Shown one piece after another: positions 31,901 through 40,390 of a stretch of DNA of 64,000 nt. Numbering within the stretch: position 1 is the stretch's first letter; every line of letters starts with the position of its first letter. A program made the position numbers and the translations under genes. The stretch lies in contig JAJPIZ010000008.1 of assembly GCA_021324435.1 (NCBI GenBank), positions 1 to 64,000 of the forward strand, read 5' to 3'. The notes beneath the pieces are model-generated. The model made no database searches. It saw only the letters and a list, made by a program, of their open reading frames with translations, and was not told the origin of the DNA. Origin of the DNA: Anaerolineae bacterium. Its GTDB lineage: Bacteria; Chloroflexota; Anaerolineae; Anaerolineales; Villigracilaceae.

Positions 31901-32857
31901 TTAATCGCCGATTTCTGAGACAAGCGGCTCCGCTTCTTTCTCGGACCCTTCGACCGGCTCAGGGCGAACCCTGGGCTTGCGCGCGCTATTGATAAAGACC
32001 ACCGACCCGATGATGATGACCGTTGCCAGCCACGTGCGCGGCTCCAGCGGTTCAGATGCCAGCCAACTACCGAGCAAGACCGCGACAATCGGGTTGACAT
32101 ACGCGTACGTCGCGACCAAAGAGATGGGCGCATTTTGTAAAAGCCAGCCATAGGATACAAAGCCGATCAGTGAACCGACAAAGATCAAATAGATCAATCC
32201 CAGCCAGGACTGTGTGGAAACCATTGCGGGGTTCCATCCTTTCAACTCGCCCGATGCAACCGACACGACGAAGAGTCCCAGACTGCCGACCAGCATTTCC
32301 GCGCCCGTGCTCATCAGCGTGGATTTGGGCAGGCCTGCGCCGCGGCTGTAGATCGAACCGATGGACCAGGACAAACACGCGAACAGCAACGCGATGATTC
32401 CAATTAAGTTGAAGCGGGTTTCTCCGCCCGCGATCTCCGATGGACCGACCAGCAAGTAGATTCCGACGAAGCCGGTCACGAGACCCATGATGGCCTGCCA
32501 GGTTGGTTTGACTCCGCCGGGTCTCAGCGCTTCGATCAGCACGAGGAAGATTGGCATGGAACCGATAATGAGCGCGGCGATGCCGGAGGGAATCGTCTGT
32601 TCTGCCCAGCCGACCATGCCGTTGCCGCCCAGCAAAAGCAGGATGCCGACGATACTGAGCGAGAGCCATTGCCTGCGTGTGGGCAGAGGCTGGCCCGAGG
32701 CGCGTTGCCAGATGACCAAAATCAAACCCGAGACGAGGAAGCGAATCCCGGCATGAAGAAACGGCGGGATGGTTTCCACCGCGAATCGAATCGCGAGGTA
32801 TGTCGAACCCCAAACGATATAAAGTGCAATTAACGCTGTCCAAATTTTTGTTTTCAT
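31901..32857 (-). CDS. EamA-family (DMT superfamily) transporter with repeat-encoded tail
   Basis: 318 residues with ten membrane helices in two EamA repeats; IVWGSTYLAIRFAVETIPP and WAEQTIPSGIAALIIGSMPIF are typical of the first repeat, VATYAYVNPIVAVLLGSWL of the second. Members export amino acids or metabolites. The ATG at 32857 follows GGAGAAAA. After the last helix the tail contains RPEPVEG, encoded by a copy of a very common dispersed repeat (CCCTTCGACCGGCTCAGGGC on the plus strand), so about 20 C-terminal residues are repeat-derived. Confidence 0.88.
   Translation of the reverse strand: MKTKIWTALIALYIVWGSTYLAIRFAVETIPPFLHAGIRFLVSGLILVIWQRASGQPLPTRRQWLSLSIVGILLLLGGNGMVGWAEQTIPSGIAALIIGSMPIFLVLIEALRPGGVKPTWQAIMGLVTGFVGIYLLVGPSEIAGGETRFNLIGIIALLFACLSWSIGSIYSRGAGLPKSTLMSTGAEMLVGSLGLFVVSVASGELKGWNPAMVSTQSWLGLIYLIFVGSLIGFVSYGWLLQNAPISLVATYAYVNPIVAVLLGSWLASEPLEPRTWLATVIIIGSVVFINSARKPRVRPEPVEGSEKEAEPLVSEIGD
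31946..31970. repeat. Short dispersed repeat inside the EamA gene 3' end
   Basis: CCCTTCGACCGGCTCAGGGC followed by GAACC, a sequence known to recur in many bacterial genomes. On the coding strand it reads VRPEPVEG, in frame with the transporter. Confidence 0.7.
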
Positions 32858-32871
32858 TTTTCTCCATGATT

Positions 32872-32910
32872 CCTCTCTCCCTATTTGGGGGAGAGGTTGG
32901 GGGTGAGGGC
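32872..32910. repeat. Dispersed palindromic repeat, family C
   Basis: CCTCTCTCCC...GGGGGAGAGG followed by TTGGGGGTGAGGGC. It contains the stop codon and the last codons of the Ogt-like gene. Other copies: 33834-33866, 34461-34499, 44877-44922. Confidence 0.8.
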
Positions 32911-33756
32911 CGCCTGTTCCCAGCCCAGCAGGGCCATCTTGCGCGGCGCGCCGTACCGATAATTTCCGAACTCGCCCAATGAGCGGATCACTCGATGGCA
33001 CGGGATCAACACTGCGATGGGGTTGTGTCCAACCGCGGCGCCGACTGCGCGTGAAGCGGTCGGTTGGCCGATCTGCGCCGCGATGCGCTGGTACGTGGTC
33101 ACCGTACCGGTTGGGACGTTGAGCAGGGCTTCCCACACTTTCAACTGAAAGTTTGTCCCGCGCAAATGCAGGTGCAATGGAGTTTGCTCACGCGCGTTCA
33201 GCAAAAAGATCGGTGCGACCAGCGAGGCAGTGGAGCGATGGTCTTCGATCATCTTTGCTTCTTTCCAATCGGCAACCAGCGCGTCGATTGCCTCGCCCTC
33301 GTTGGTCTGCACAAAACCCAGATGACAGATGCCGCGCTCTGTTACGCCGATCAGGCATTTGCCAAATGGAGTCGGGTGGAGGCCGTAGCGGATGGTCAGG
33401 CCTGCGCCGCGGGATTTGTATTCGCCCGGTGTAACGGCCTCAGTGGTGACGAAAAGCTCGTGGAGGCGTCCCAGACTCGAAAGTCCGACTTGAAGCGTGG
33501 TGTCCAGCAGATTTTCAGACTTGTCCAGCAAATCCTTCGCGTTTTCTTTCGTCAAAAATTGCAGGAATCGTTTTGGGCTGATGCCCGCCCACCGTGTGAA
33601 AATCCGCTGAAAGTGGAACTCGCTCAACCCAACGCTGGCCGCGATCTCTTCCAAACCCGGCTGGTCTTTATGATGATTTTCAAGGTACAGGATCGCCTGC
33701 TCGATGCGCAGGTAATCTTCCGAGAGTTCTTTGAAATCGGTGAGAGAAGTATTCAT
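32881..33756 (-). CDS. AraC-type HTH fused to methylated-DNA--cysteine methyltransferase (Ada-like, no N-Ada domain)
   Basis: 291 residues. An AraC-type helix-turn-helix (about 20-110, with ISPKRFLQFLTKENAKDLL) precedes an Ogt/AGT domain with the active-site IPCHRVIRSLGEFGNYRYG and the DNA-reading GTVTTYQRIAAQIG helix. It should transfer alkyl groups from O6-alkylguanine to its Cys and may regulate alkylation-response genes. The N-terminal Ada zinc domain that senses phosphotriesters is absent. The C terminus ends TPNLSPK, encoded by the family C repeat. Confidence 0.92.
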   Translation of the reverse strand: MNTSLTDFKELSEDYLRIEQAILYLENHHKDQPGLEEIAASVGLSEFHFQRIFTRWAGISPKRFLQFLTKENAKDLLDKSENLLDTTLQVGLSSLGRLHELFVTTEAVTPGEYKSRGAGLTIRYGLHPTPFGKCLIGVTERGICHLGFVQTNEGEAIDALVADWKEAKMIEDHRSTASLVAPIFLLNAREQTPLHLHLRGTNFQLKVWEALLNVPTGTVTTYQRIAAQIGQPTASRAVGAAVGHNPIAVLIPCHRVIRSLGEFGNYRYGAPRKMALLGWEQAALTPNLSPK

Positions 33757-33821
33757 AAAATTCTCCTTTCTATTGGCCTTATTTTATGAATCTCTCCGCG
33801 TCCAAGCGACCCGATTCTTGC

Positions 33822-34169
33822 TCATTTGCTTCCTTCTCCCATGTTGGGAGAGGGGCGAGGGGTGATGGCAGACTGGCCAACCACTTCATAATGAACGACT
33901 GTAGGCTCGAATTCCAGCAGAAAATCTTTATCCTCGGGATAATATTTAGCGGCATTCACATTCTGTCCGGCGAAACCTTTGATCGCTTCCAGGCTTTCCC
34001 AAAATGTGAGCGTCATGAAGTGCGTCACGTCGCCCTCCTGTCGTTCGAGAACGTACACGCTTAAATTGCCCTCGACCGATTGATAATCAGGAATGGCGCG
34101 TCCATTTGTGAACTCGCGATACTCTTTCGCTTTTGACGTTGGAACGCGCCCGTGCCACATTCTCGCGAT
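33822..34169 (-). CDS. Antibiotic biosynthesis monooxygenase (ABM)-fold protein with repeat-encoded tail
   Basis: 115 residues. ABM (dimeric alpha-beta barrel) pattern: MIARMWHGRVPTSKAKEY, then GNLSVYVLERQEGDVTHFMTLTFWESLEAIKGF. These small proteins are monooxygenases, heme-degrading enzymes or of unknown role. AAGGAG precedes the ATG at 34169. The last 16 or so residues (from about AITPRPSPN) come from the family C repeat, and so were probably added after the domain was formed. A terminator-like hairpin lies just upstream. Confidence 0.8.
   Translation of the reverse strand: MARMWHGRVPTSKAKEYREFTNGRAIPDYQSVEGNLSVYVLERQEGDVTHFMTLTFWESLEAIKGFAGQNVNAAKYYPEDKDFLLEFEPTVVHYEVVGQSAITPRPSPNMGEGSK
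33834..33866. repeat. Dispersed palindromic repeat, family C
   Basis: CTTCTCCCATGTTGGGAGAG followed by GGGCGAGGGGTGA. Lies within the 3' end of the ABM gene and encodes its terminal residues. Confidence 0.8.
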
Positions 34170-34187
34170 CATGTTTTCTCCTTGGCC

Positions 34188-34224
34188 ATTAAAAACAAAA
34201 CAGGCATGTGCGGGCATGCCTGTT
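34188..34224 (-). terminator. Intrinsic terminator hairpin immediately upstream of the ABM gene
   Basis: AACAGGCATG pairs with CATGCCTGTT around a 6-base loop; on the minus strand it is followed by TTTTGTTTTTAAT. The hairpin ends 20 or so bases before the ABM start codon, so any minus-strand transcript arriving from 34.2-34.7 kb would meet it before the gene. This suits transcription attenuation. Confidence 0.65.
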
Positions 34225-34700
34225 AAATGAGAACCTGCCATTTAAACAAAACAGCCCTTCCATAAACGCTCAACAGGCAATCCATAAACCTGTGCCTGTG
34301 TCACTGCGCTCATCTTGTTCCACATGTTGCCATGTGGTTTTCGATGGCGAGCAACAGGGTTTTTTTAAACCGTTGCTCCTGCGCTTTCTCTGGAAGGGAG
34401 AAGGGAGCCAGTGATGTGGCTCCGGAGGCATCCGCTGATCAATCCGATTTTTCCGCTCTCACTCCCTCTCCCATTTTGGGAGAGGGTGGGGCGAGGGCAG
34501 TTAGCGCGTCCCTCGCGGGACGGAACCTCCACCTCGTGATCCTGATGAACCAGGACCCAGCCGCTTATTCTCCAGTATTCAATTTTTAACTGGGCGTGAT
34601 TTTACCCGCGCCTTGCGGGATTCGTCAAGACAACAAAGCAGGAAAAACAGGTGATTTGTAAGCGTGCGATTCTCGGATAAGATTGGTCAAATTCAGAAGG
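34225..34700. other. Structured noncoding stretch between divergent ABM and amine-oxidase genes
   Basis: No convincing gene. Several stems are visible: ACAGGCA/TGCCTGT (about 34273-34298), CACATG/CATGTG (34321-34336), GAGCAAC..GGTTT/AAACC..GTTGCTC (about 34350-34378), GGAGCCA/TGGCTCC (about 34405-34424), a family C repeat (34461-34499) and GTCCC/GGGAC (about 34508-34521). A plus-strand TAAGAT at 34678-34683 may be the -10 of the amine oxidase. The series of stems before the minus-strand terminator could be a riboregulator; I could not match it to a known class. Confidence 0.4.
34461..34499. repeat. Dispersed palindromic repeat, family C
   Basis: ACTCCCTCTCCCATTTTGGG followed by AGAGGGTGGGGCGAGGGCA. 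Intergenic copy. Confidence 0.8.
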
Positions 34701-34708
34701 AGGCTTTC

Positions 34709-36142
34709 ATGAAGTCTGCGCATTCGATTCAGGATTATCTGGATGTCATCCGCAAAGGGATCAAATCCAAATTCAAGGATGGCAAGCCAAAGAAGGTGGT
34801 CATCGTGGGGGCGGGCATGGCGGGACTTGTAGCGGGCTACGAATTAAAACGCGCCGGCCACATCCCGGTCATTCTTGAGGCCCAACAGCGCGTCGGTGGA
34901 CGCGTCTACACTCTGCGACAGCCTTTCACGGAGGGTTTGTACGCAGAGGTCGGCGCGATGCGCATCCCACGCGCCCACAAACTGACTCTCGAATACATCG
35001 AGAAATTCGGTCTTTTGACTAATGATTTCACGATGGACAATCCCAACGCATATTATTACATCGGTGGCCGGAAGTTCCGCGCCTCCGAGGCGAATGCCAA
35101 TCCGTCTCTGCTTGGTTTCGACGTTGGAGAACATGAAAAAGGAATCACCGCTGGACAGATGTACATGAAAGCCATCCAGCCTTTGCTGGATATGCTCGAG
35201 AAAGACGGCGATGTCGCCTGGGATGAAATCGTCGCCAAATATGACCAATATTCGACGCGCGAGTTCCTCGAATTGAACGGCTGGTCGGAAGGCATGATTG
35301 AGATGTACGGCCTGCTGGCGAATCAAGAAGCGGTGATGAATTCCTCCTTCCTCGAACTCTTCCGCGAAGACTCGGGTAATTACTACACTAACATGCTCGA
35401 AATCCAGGGCGGGACGGATCGCCTGCCGCACGCCTTCCTGCCGGAATTAAAAGAGAACATTCGCTTCGGCGCCAAGATGATCGCCATGGATCAATCGCCA
35501 ACGGACGTGACCATCCATTATCAAACTCACGCCGGCCGCTTCAAAGAAACCGGCGACTATGCCATCATCACGGTTCCATTTCCTGTTCTACGGCATGTTG
35601 AAGTGCTGAAGCCGTTTACGCGGGCGAAACAGCGCGCCATCCGGCAATTGCACTATGATGCCTCGGCCAAGATTCTTTTCCAATGCAAGCGCCGTTTCTG
35701 GGAAGAAGACGATGGCATCTTCGGCGGCGGGACACTGACCGATTTGCCGATCCGCAATCTTTATTATCCTGATCACGGACGCGAAACGGGTCGCGGCGTG
35801 ATCCTTGCCAGTTACACATGGTCGGAGGACGCTCAACGTTGGGGGTCGCTCTTCCATCGTGATCGTATCGAGCAGGCGCTGGAAGATGTGGCGCAAATTC
35901 ATCCGCAGGTCACGCAGGAGTTCGAAGTCGGCGCGTCGTGGATGTGGCACGACGATGAATTCGCGGGCGGTGCGTTTGCGTTGTTCGATCCTGAGCAACA
36001 AACGTTATTGCACGAGCAGATCATCGCGCCGGAAGGGCGTATCCATTTTGCGGGGGAACACGCGTCGTTGTATCACGCGTGGATTCAAGGGGCGATCGAA
36101 TCGGGTCTGCGCGAAGCGATTGCAATCCATCAGGCGCCTTAA
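34709..36142 (+). CDS. Flavin-containing amine oxidase (L-amino-acid oxidase-like)
   Basis: 477 residues. The N-terminal FAD motif VVIVGAGMAGLVAGYELKRAG at about 29-49 is followed by EAQQRVGGRVYTLR, the second FAD motif of monoamine and L-amino-acid oxidases. The C-terminal GRIHFAGEHASLYHAWIQGA matches the flavin-binding end of the family. Most similar in layout to L-amino-acid oxidases, so oxidative deamination of an amino acid or amine is expected. AGGAGG precedes the ATG at 34709. It ends at a strong terminator shared with the 6S RNA gene. Confidence 0.9.
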   Translation: MKSAHSIQDYLDVIRKGIKSKFKDGKPKKVVIVGAGMAGLVAGYELKRAGHIPVILEAQQRVGGRVYTLRQPFTEGLYAEVGAMRIPRAHKLTLEYIEKFGLLTNDFTMDNPNAYYYIGGRKFRASEANANPSLLGFDVGEHEKGITAGQMYMKAIQPLLDMLEKDGDVAWDEIVAKYDQYSTREFLELNGWSEGMIEMYGLLANQEAVMNSSFLELFREDSGNYYTNMLEIQGGTDRLPHAFLPELKENIRFGAKMIAMDQSPTDVTIHYQTHAGRFKETGDYAIITVPFPVLRHVEVLKPFTRAKQRAIRQLHYDASAKILFQCKRRFWEEDDGIFGGGTLTDLPIRNLYYPDHGRETGRGVILASYTWSEDAQRWGSLFHRDRIEQALEDVAQIHPQVTQEFEVGASWMWHDDEFAGGAFALFDPEQQTLLHEQIIAPEGRIHFAGEHASLYHAWIQGAIESGLREAIAIHQAP

Positions 36143-36147
36143 ATAAA

Positions 36148-36181
36148 AACTGGCAGGTTCAACAAGGCCTGCCAGTTTTTA
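36148..36181. terminator. Bidirectional terminator shared by the amine oxidase and 6S RNA genes
   Basis: AAACTGGCAGG and CCTGCCAGTTT pair around a 10-base loop, with T-runs on both strands. It closes the plus-strand amine-oxidase gene and the minus-strand structured RNA. Confidence 0.9.
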
Positions 36182-36187
36182 TAAACG

Positions 36188-36359
36188 ATACCCCGCACGT
36201 GCCGTGTATTGCAAAGTTTTGAACCTGCTTGCGCAGGTGGACCTCGACCCAGAAACGCCGCCTTGGCTCAGGCCTATCGCGTGATTTCTGAAAGATGAAG
36301 GTCCTTACGGTGAGTGTTGGCTCAAAACCGGGAATGCAATATCTCGAACACCGCAGGGC
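36188..36359 (-). ncRNA. ssrS: Probable 6S RNA (SsrS)
   Basis: About 172 nt on the minus strand with nested long-range pairing: terminal CCCTGC with GCGGGG, then TATTGCA (36207-36213) with TGCAATA, TTTTGA with TCAAAA, and ACCT with AGGT further in. The 5' strand has GGTGTTCG and TTTTGAGCC, matching the TGTTCG and TGAGCC elements of Escherichia coli 6S RNA. The 3' strand of the central bubble carries a small ACCTGC/GCAGGT hairpin, also as in 6S. Length, fold, extended -10 promoter and terminator all fit. 6S RNA mimics an open promoter and holds the housekeeping RNA polymerase in stationary phase. Strand choice rests on these motifs. Confidence 0.72.
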
Positions 36360-36365
36360 AAAAAT

Positions 36366-36374
36366 CTTATACCA
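36366..36374 (-). promoter_or_regulatory. Extended -10 promoter of the 6S RNA gene
   Basis: TGGTATAAG on the minus strand, an extended -10 with one mismatch, seven bases before the predicted 5' end of the RNA. Confidence 0.6.
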
Positions 36375-36568
36375 TATTTCGGAAGGGCGGGGGAAGAGGA
36401 AGATTAACCTACGCCTTTCTTAAAAACTTTACCGGTGCTTTGCAAGCAAATCGAATCGCCGCACGCTGAACGTGAGATGGAAACACGTTTGATGCCCATT
36501 GCCTTTGCCAATAATCTGTGCTACCCTTTGGGCGTTGTGTTTACCAATTCAGCCAACTTGGAGGAATC

Positions 36569-37579
36569 ATGTCAAATGTGCCGGGGCTAGATATTTCATA
36601 TTGGCAATCTGGAATTGATTGGCCCAAAGTCCGTGCAACCGGACAGCGCTTTGTTTTGATCAAAGCATCGGAGGGGGAAGGTTATACCGACCCAACCTTC
36701 AACGATCATTGGACGGGCGCGAAAACGGCGGGGCTTTTGCGCGGGGCTTATTGTTATTTTCACCCAAATCAAGACCCAAAGAAACAGGCAGATCGTTTCA
36801 TCGGCGTCGTCAAGGCCATGGACGATAATGGCGAACTTCCGCACGCGCTTGACCTGGAAGTCACTGATGGAGTAGCGCGGGATAAGATCATCGCCAAGGC
36901 CAAGATCTGGTTCGACGCGATCGAGCAGGCCTTTGGCCGGAAGCCGTTTGTTTATTCCAGCGTCTCATTTCTCGAGACAAATTTCTCCGAGTTGGGCGGA
37001 GGCCCTCCCGCGTGGACAAAAGATTATCCGCTATGGCTGGCGTGGTACCCGAATCAATACACGGATGGCATGTCGCCGTTGATGCCGCGCGGCTGGTTCA
37101 AGTGGACGGTCTGGCAGTATAGCCAGCACGGTCAGCTTAACGGCATCAATGCCAAAGTAGACTTGGATGTGTTCAACGGCACGCTGGATGATTTATATAA
37201 ATTCGCGGGCGTTCAAGCGGCGGATCAAACCCCGAAGGCGCACACTGTGGCCGCGGGAGATTCTTTTGAATCCATTGCGAATAAATATGGCGTGACCGTG
37301 CGCGAACTGGTCAGCGCCAACCCGCAACTGCTGAAGACAGGCGATAAATTAACGGTTCCGGCCCCAGTGGCGATACCGCAGGAAAGCGGAACCGGTTCCG
37401 GGTCCATGACAGGAAGCGGAACTGCGTCCGCACCGAAGAAAACGTACGCCGTCAAGGCTGGGGATAATTTGTCCATCATTGCCGTCAAGTTTGGAACGAC
37501 CGTTCCGGCCATTGTCTCGGCGAATAATCTGGCCGATCCAAATAAAATTTCAGTCGGGCAAGTGCTGGTGATCCCGTAA
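36569..37579 (+). CDS. GH25 lysozyme-like muramidase with two LysM repeats
   Basis: 336 residues. GH25 domain (1-205): GLDISYWQ with the first acidic residue, the catalytic-strand LDLEVTDG (DxE), and the C-terminal VDLDVFNG. Two LysM modules follow at about 222-270 and 288-336, joined by a Gly/Ser-rich linker. It should hydrolyse the MurNAc-GlcNAc bond of peptidoglycan. There is no signal peptide, so export must be non-classical, or it acts on lysis. GGAGGAATC precedes the ATG. TTGCCT-17-TACCCT at 36499-36527 is a possible weak promoter. Confidence 0.9.
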   Translation: MSNVPGLDISYWQSGIDWPKVRATGQRFVLIKASEGEGYTDPTFNDHWTGAKTAGLLRGAYCYFHPNQDPKKQADRFIGVVKAMDDNGELPHALDLEVTDGVARDKIIAKAKIWFDAIEQAFGRKPFVYSSVSFLETNFSELGGGPPAWTKDYPLWLAWYPNQYTDGMSPLMPRGWFKWTVWQYSQHGQLNGINAKVDLDVFNGTLDDLYKFAGVQAADQTPKAHTVAAGDSFESIANKYGVTVRELVSANPQLLKTGDKLTVPAPVAIPQESGTGSGSMTGSGTASAPKKTYAVKAGDNLSIIAVKFGTTVPAIVSANNLADPNKISVGQVLVIP

Positions 37580-37582
37580 AAG

Positions 37583-37619
37583 AAAACTTCCGAAGTCAAA
37601 ACGGCTTCGGAAGTTTTTT
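37583..37619. terminator. Bidirectional intrinsic terminator after the GH25 gene
   Basis: AAAACTTCCGAAG and CTTCGGAAGTTTT pair around an 8-base loop, followed by T-run. Shared with the convergent penicillin acylase gene. Confidence 0.92.
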
Positions 37620-37643
37620 GCTTTTGTCGTTGCGGGCCAGACG

Positions 37644-40214
37644 TTACGGCAGTAACTGCAAATGCCCTTCGGCCTGCGAAGCCACAGCCTTCTGATCCCA
37701 CAGCATTGGATAATATTTGATATTCGCCCACAGCGGCGACATATCTGCATAATGCGGATGATATGCGTGACCGGACTCGCCCGTAGTGTGGACCGTGACC
37801 GAGTTGTTCAAGTTGCTCATGTCCACGATCATGCGCATGGACGGGAGCCAGTTGGTCTCATAGCCATCAATCACAGACCAGCCTGTTGCATCCACAATCG
37901 CTTCGCCGCCTCCGACCGGGAACGGGCCGCGGTTGAACAAGTCTTCGATCAAGCCCACGCCGGATTTGCCCAACGTCTGATTGCGGAAAGTCGCGGCGTG
38001 CATGTCGCCCCAATTCCATTTGGCGGGGTCTTTGCCATATGACGATTCTAGTTCCCTGACTGCATCTGCAAAAGATTTGGCAACCATGTCATCCAGAGTC
38101 TCGACCACGTCTGTCGTAGATTTATCATCCCAAAGCGGATCGTTGGGATTCTTGATCATCTCGCGCATGACTTCGTTCCAGCGCGAGCCGCCATCCGGCC
38201 AATAACGTTTGGGTAAATCATCATTGAATGTGTTTTGCAGGAAGTGACGCCAAAAGGCCTCGAACACTGCCGCGCCGCCTGAATCCGCGCGAGCCTGGAA
38301 GTTCCAATCTTTGAGCAGATTGTACGCGGCAGTTTCATTCGCGCTGAATTTGCTCGTGTCCAGTTTCATCACATACGGCACGAAGACCGGGCCGTTCGCG
38401 TCGAACAGATCGCCTTGCATGGATTGGATGTAGGCAATGTCAATTTTGCCGGGCGCGTTCTTGATCAGGTCCACAATGCGGTTGGCGCGGAAACCATAAT
38501 CCCAATCGGCGGTGATGAGATATGGATACCCTGAAGGCGGGACCTGATTATTGGCCGTCGCGATGTAGCCCTCGGGTGGATTGAACGCGTAAGGCAGTTG
38601 GTCGAACGGAATATAACCGACCCAGTCGTATTCGCCGGTCCAGCCTGGGACGGGGAAGCGGCCATCGCCTTTCTTGCGGATGGGCACATCGCCGGGCATT
38701 TGATAGCCGATGTTACCGGACGTATCGGCATGTAAAAGATTCTGCGCGGGGACGTGGAAGGCGCGCGCCGCGGTGCGGAAGTCGTCCCAGTTTTGGGCTT
38801 TGTCGAATCCCCAGATGGCTTCGAATGGACTGGAGGGTTTCAACGCTGTCCATGCCAGCGCGACGACGTAATGTTCGGGCAATTCGATTCCGGCGCGGTC
38901 TTTGAAAGCTTCAAAGTCTTTGGCTTTGTCGGTGTTTTCGTCTTTCAGCGGGCCATATGTTTCAGAAATGACCGGGCCATGCCGTGTCGAGCGCACGGTG
39001 ATGGTGACCGGATCGCCGCCGACCACGTTGATGGTTTCGGTGCGGGTTTCAAAGTCCACCCATTTGCCGTCCGCTTCGTATTGATTGGGGTTATCCGGAT
39101 TCACTTTTTCGATGAACAAGTCCATCACATCTGGCCCGACGTTGGTGAAGCCCCAGGCGATCTTGTCGTTGTGGCCGATGATGACGCCGGGCACGCCCGC
39201 GAACGAGAAGCCCGCCACTTCGAGATTGCAATCGGCGCTCTTCGGCTGGCAGTGCATGTCCACTTGATACCAGATCGAAGGCATCTGAATCGAAAGATGC
39301 GGATCGTTGGCGAGGATGGGCTGACCCGTCGTCGTGCGCGAGCCGGAAACAGCCCAGGAGTTGGATCCGATTCCATCGCCTTGCGGACCCAGCGCGAGGT
39401 CCAGAAGAGAAGCGTTGTGCTGAAGAGCGGTGAGAGTCTCAGTGGGGATGTCGAGTCCAATAGACTGAGTCGGCGCGCTTCCCGTCGGTTCAGTCGCAAG
39501 TTGATTCACGATCACAGGATGATCAGATGGATACGGCGGGAAGAGTTGATCCACTTGTTGAGGTGTGAGCGTTTTGAGCAAAACGGCGCGCTCGATTTCT
39601 TCGCCCATGTTGCCGCGCAAATCCCAGGCCATGGCTTTGCCCCACGTGAGGCTGTTGACCGGAGTCCACGGCGCGATTTTGTAATCGGGGCTGAGCAAAC
39701 CGAGCACCGCATATTCGAGACTGAGCGCGGTGCCGTCGTGATCTTTGAGGTAGGCGTTCACGCCATCGGTGTAGGCTTGAAGAATGGATCGCGACTCATC
39801 GCCCATGCCATCCCATTCCGCCTGCGCGGTTTGTTTCCATCCGAGCGTGCGAAGAAACGCGTCGGTCTCGACCTGACCACTGCCGAACATTTCAGAGAGC
39901 GTGCCCGACCCGATGTGCCGCCAGGCGTCCATTTGCCAGAAGCGATCCTGCGCGTGGACGTAGCCTTGCGCGAAAAACATATCGTGTTGTGTGGATGCAT
40001 AAATGTGCGGGATGCCCATATTGTCGCGATACACATCCACCGGGCCATCCAGGCCCTGCAGATGAATCTCGCCGTCAATTTGCGGGAAGGATTGCTTGGC
40101 GACTGTATTGGGCAGATAACTCTTGAAGTAGAACAAGCCGCCTGCGGCGAGCAGGAGGGCGATGATGACCACCCCGATCAAAATGCGTCCCAGAATCTTT
40201 CCGAACTTTTTCAT
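37644..40214 (-). CDS. Penicillin acylase family (S45) Ntn-hydrolase
   Basis: 856 residues, full length. An N-terminal membrane anchor (about 9-30) is followed by the alpha chain with DNMGIPHIYA and FAQGYVHAQDRFWQMD (family hallmarks). Autocatalytic cleavage is expected before Ser284 in GIGSNSWAVSG, which would become the N-terminal nucleophile of the beta chain. C-terminal beta-chain motifs include NDPHL and GGEAIVDATG. Members hydrolyse amides such as penicillins, acyl-homoserine lactones or cyclic lipopeptides; substrate is unknown here. The usual signal peptide is replaced by an uncleaved anchor. Confidence 0.93.
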   Translation of the reverse strand: MKKFGKILGRILIGVVIIALLLAAGGLFYFKSYLPNTVAKQSFPQIDGEIHLQGLDGPVDVYRDNMGIPHIYASTQHDMFFAQGYVHAQDRFWQMDAWRHIGSGTLSEMFGSGQVETDAFLRTLGWKQTAQAEWDGMGDESRSILQAYTDGVNAYLKDHDGTALSLEYAVLGLLSPDYKIAPWTPVNSLTWGKAMAWDLRGNMGEEIERAVLLKTLTPQQVDQLFPPYPSDHPVIVNQLATEPTGSAPTQSIGLDIPTETLTALQHNASLLDLALGPQGDGIGSNSWAVSGSRTTTGQPILANDPHLSIQMPSIWYQVDMHCQPKSADCNLEVAGFSFAGVPGVIIGHNDKIAWGFTNVGPDVMDLFIEKVNPDNPNQYEADGKWVDFETRTETINVVGGDPVTITVRSTRHGPVISETYGPLKDENTDKAKDFEAFKDRAGIELPEHYVVALAWTALKPSSPFEAIWGFDKAQNWDDFRTAARAFHVPAQNLLHADTSGNIGYQMPGDVPIRKKGDGRFPVPGWTGEYDWVGYIPFDQLPYAFNPPEGYIATANNQVPPSGYPYLITADWDYGFRANRIVDLIKNAPGKIDIAYIQSMQGDLFDANGPVFVPYVMKLDTSKFSANETAAYNLLKDWNFQARADSGGAAVFEAFWRHFLQNTFNDDLPKRYWPDGGSRWNEVMREMIKNPNDPLWDDKSTTDVVETLDDMVAKSFADAVRELESSYGKDPAKWNWGDMHAATFRNQTLGKSGVGLIEDLFNRGPFPVGGGEAIVDATGWSVIDGYETNWLPSMRMIVDMSNLNNSVTVHTTGESGHAYHPHYADMSPLWANIKYYPMLWDQKAVASQAEGHLQLLP

Positions 40215-40275
40215 GTCTCCTCCGGTGCGAAGTTTTTGTGATTATAGTCCTGATTTTATGGTTCACTGAAAAATT

Positions 40276-40356
40276 TCACCACAAAGACACAGAGATCACA
40301 AAGTTCTTCTTTGTGAGCGCAAAGGAATCTCTGTGCCCTTTGCGCCTTTGTGGTGA
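40276..40356. repeat. Dispersed inverted repeat, family D
   Basis: TCACCACAAAG and CTTTGTGGTGA are exact inverted partners, with inner CACAAAG and ATCTCTGTG segments. It occupies the gap between the divergent penicillin acylase and membrane-protein genes. Confidence 0.7.
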
Positions 40357-40390
40357 TTAACGTATTGCTTTCTTCCCCTTCGATGGTAGA

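Noticed and set aside
34225-34700. T-box, cobalamin or SAM riboswitch in the structured gap
   Set aside because: The motifs that define these classes (T-box core, B12 box, SAM K-turn) could not be found on either strand.
38754-40241. 495-codon open frame on the plus strand opposite the penicillin acylase gene
   Set aside because: No recognisable domain, no ribosome site; it follows from the codon bias of the real gene on the other strand. The same holds for long opposite frames at 3863-4927, 47083-48066 and 17025-17915.
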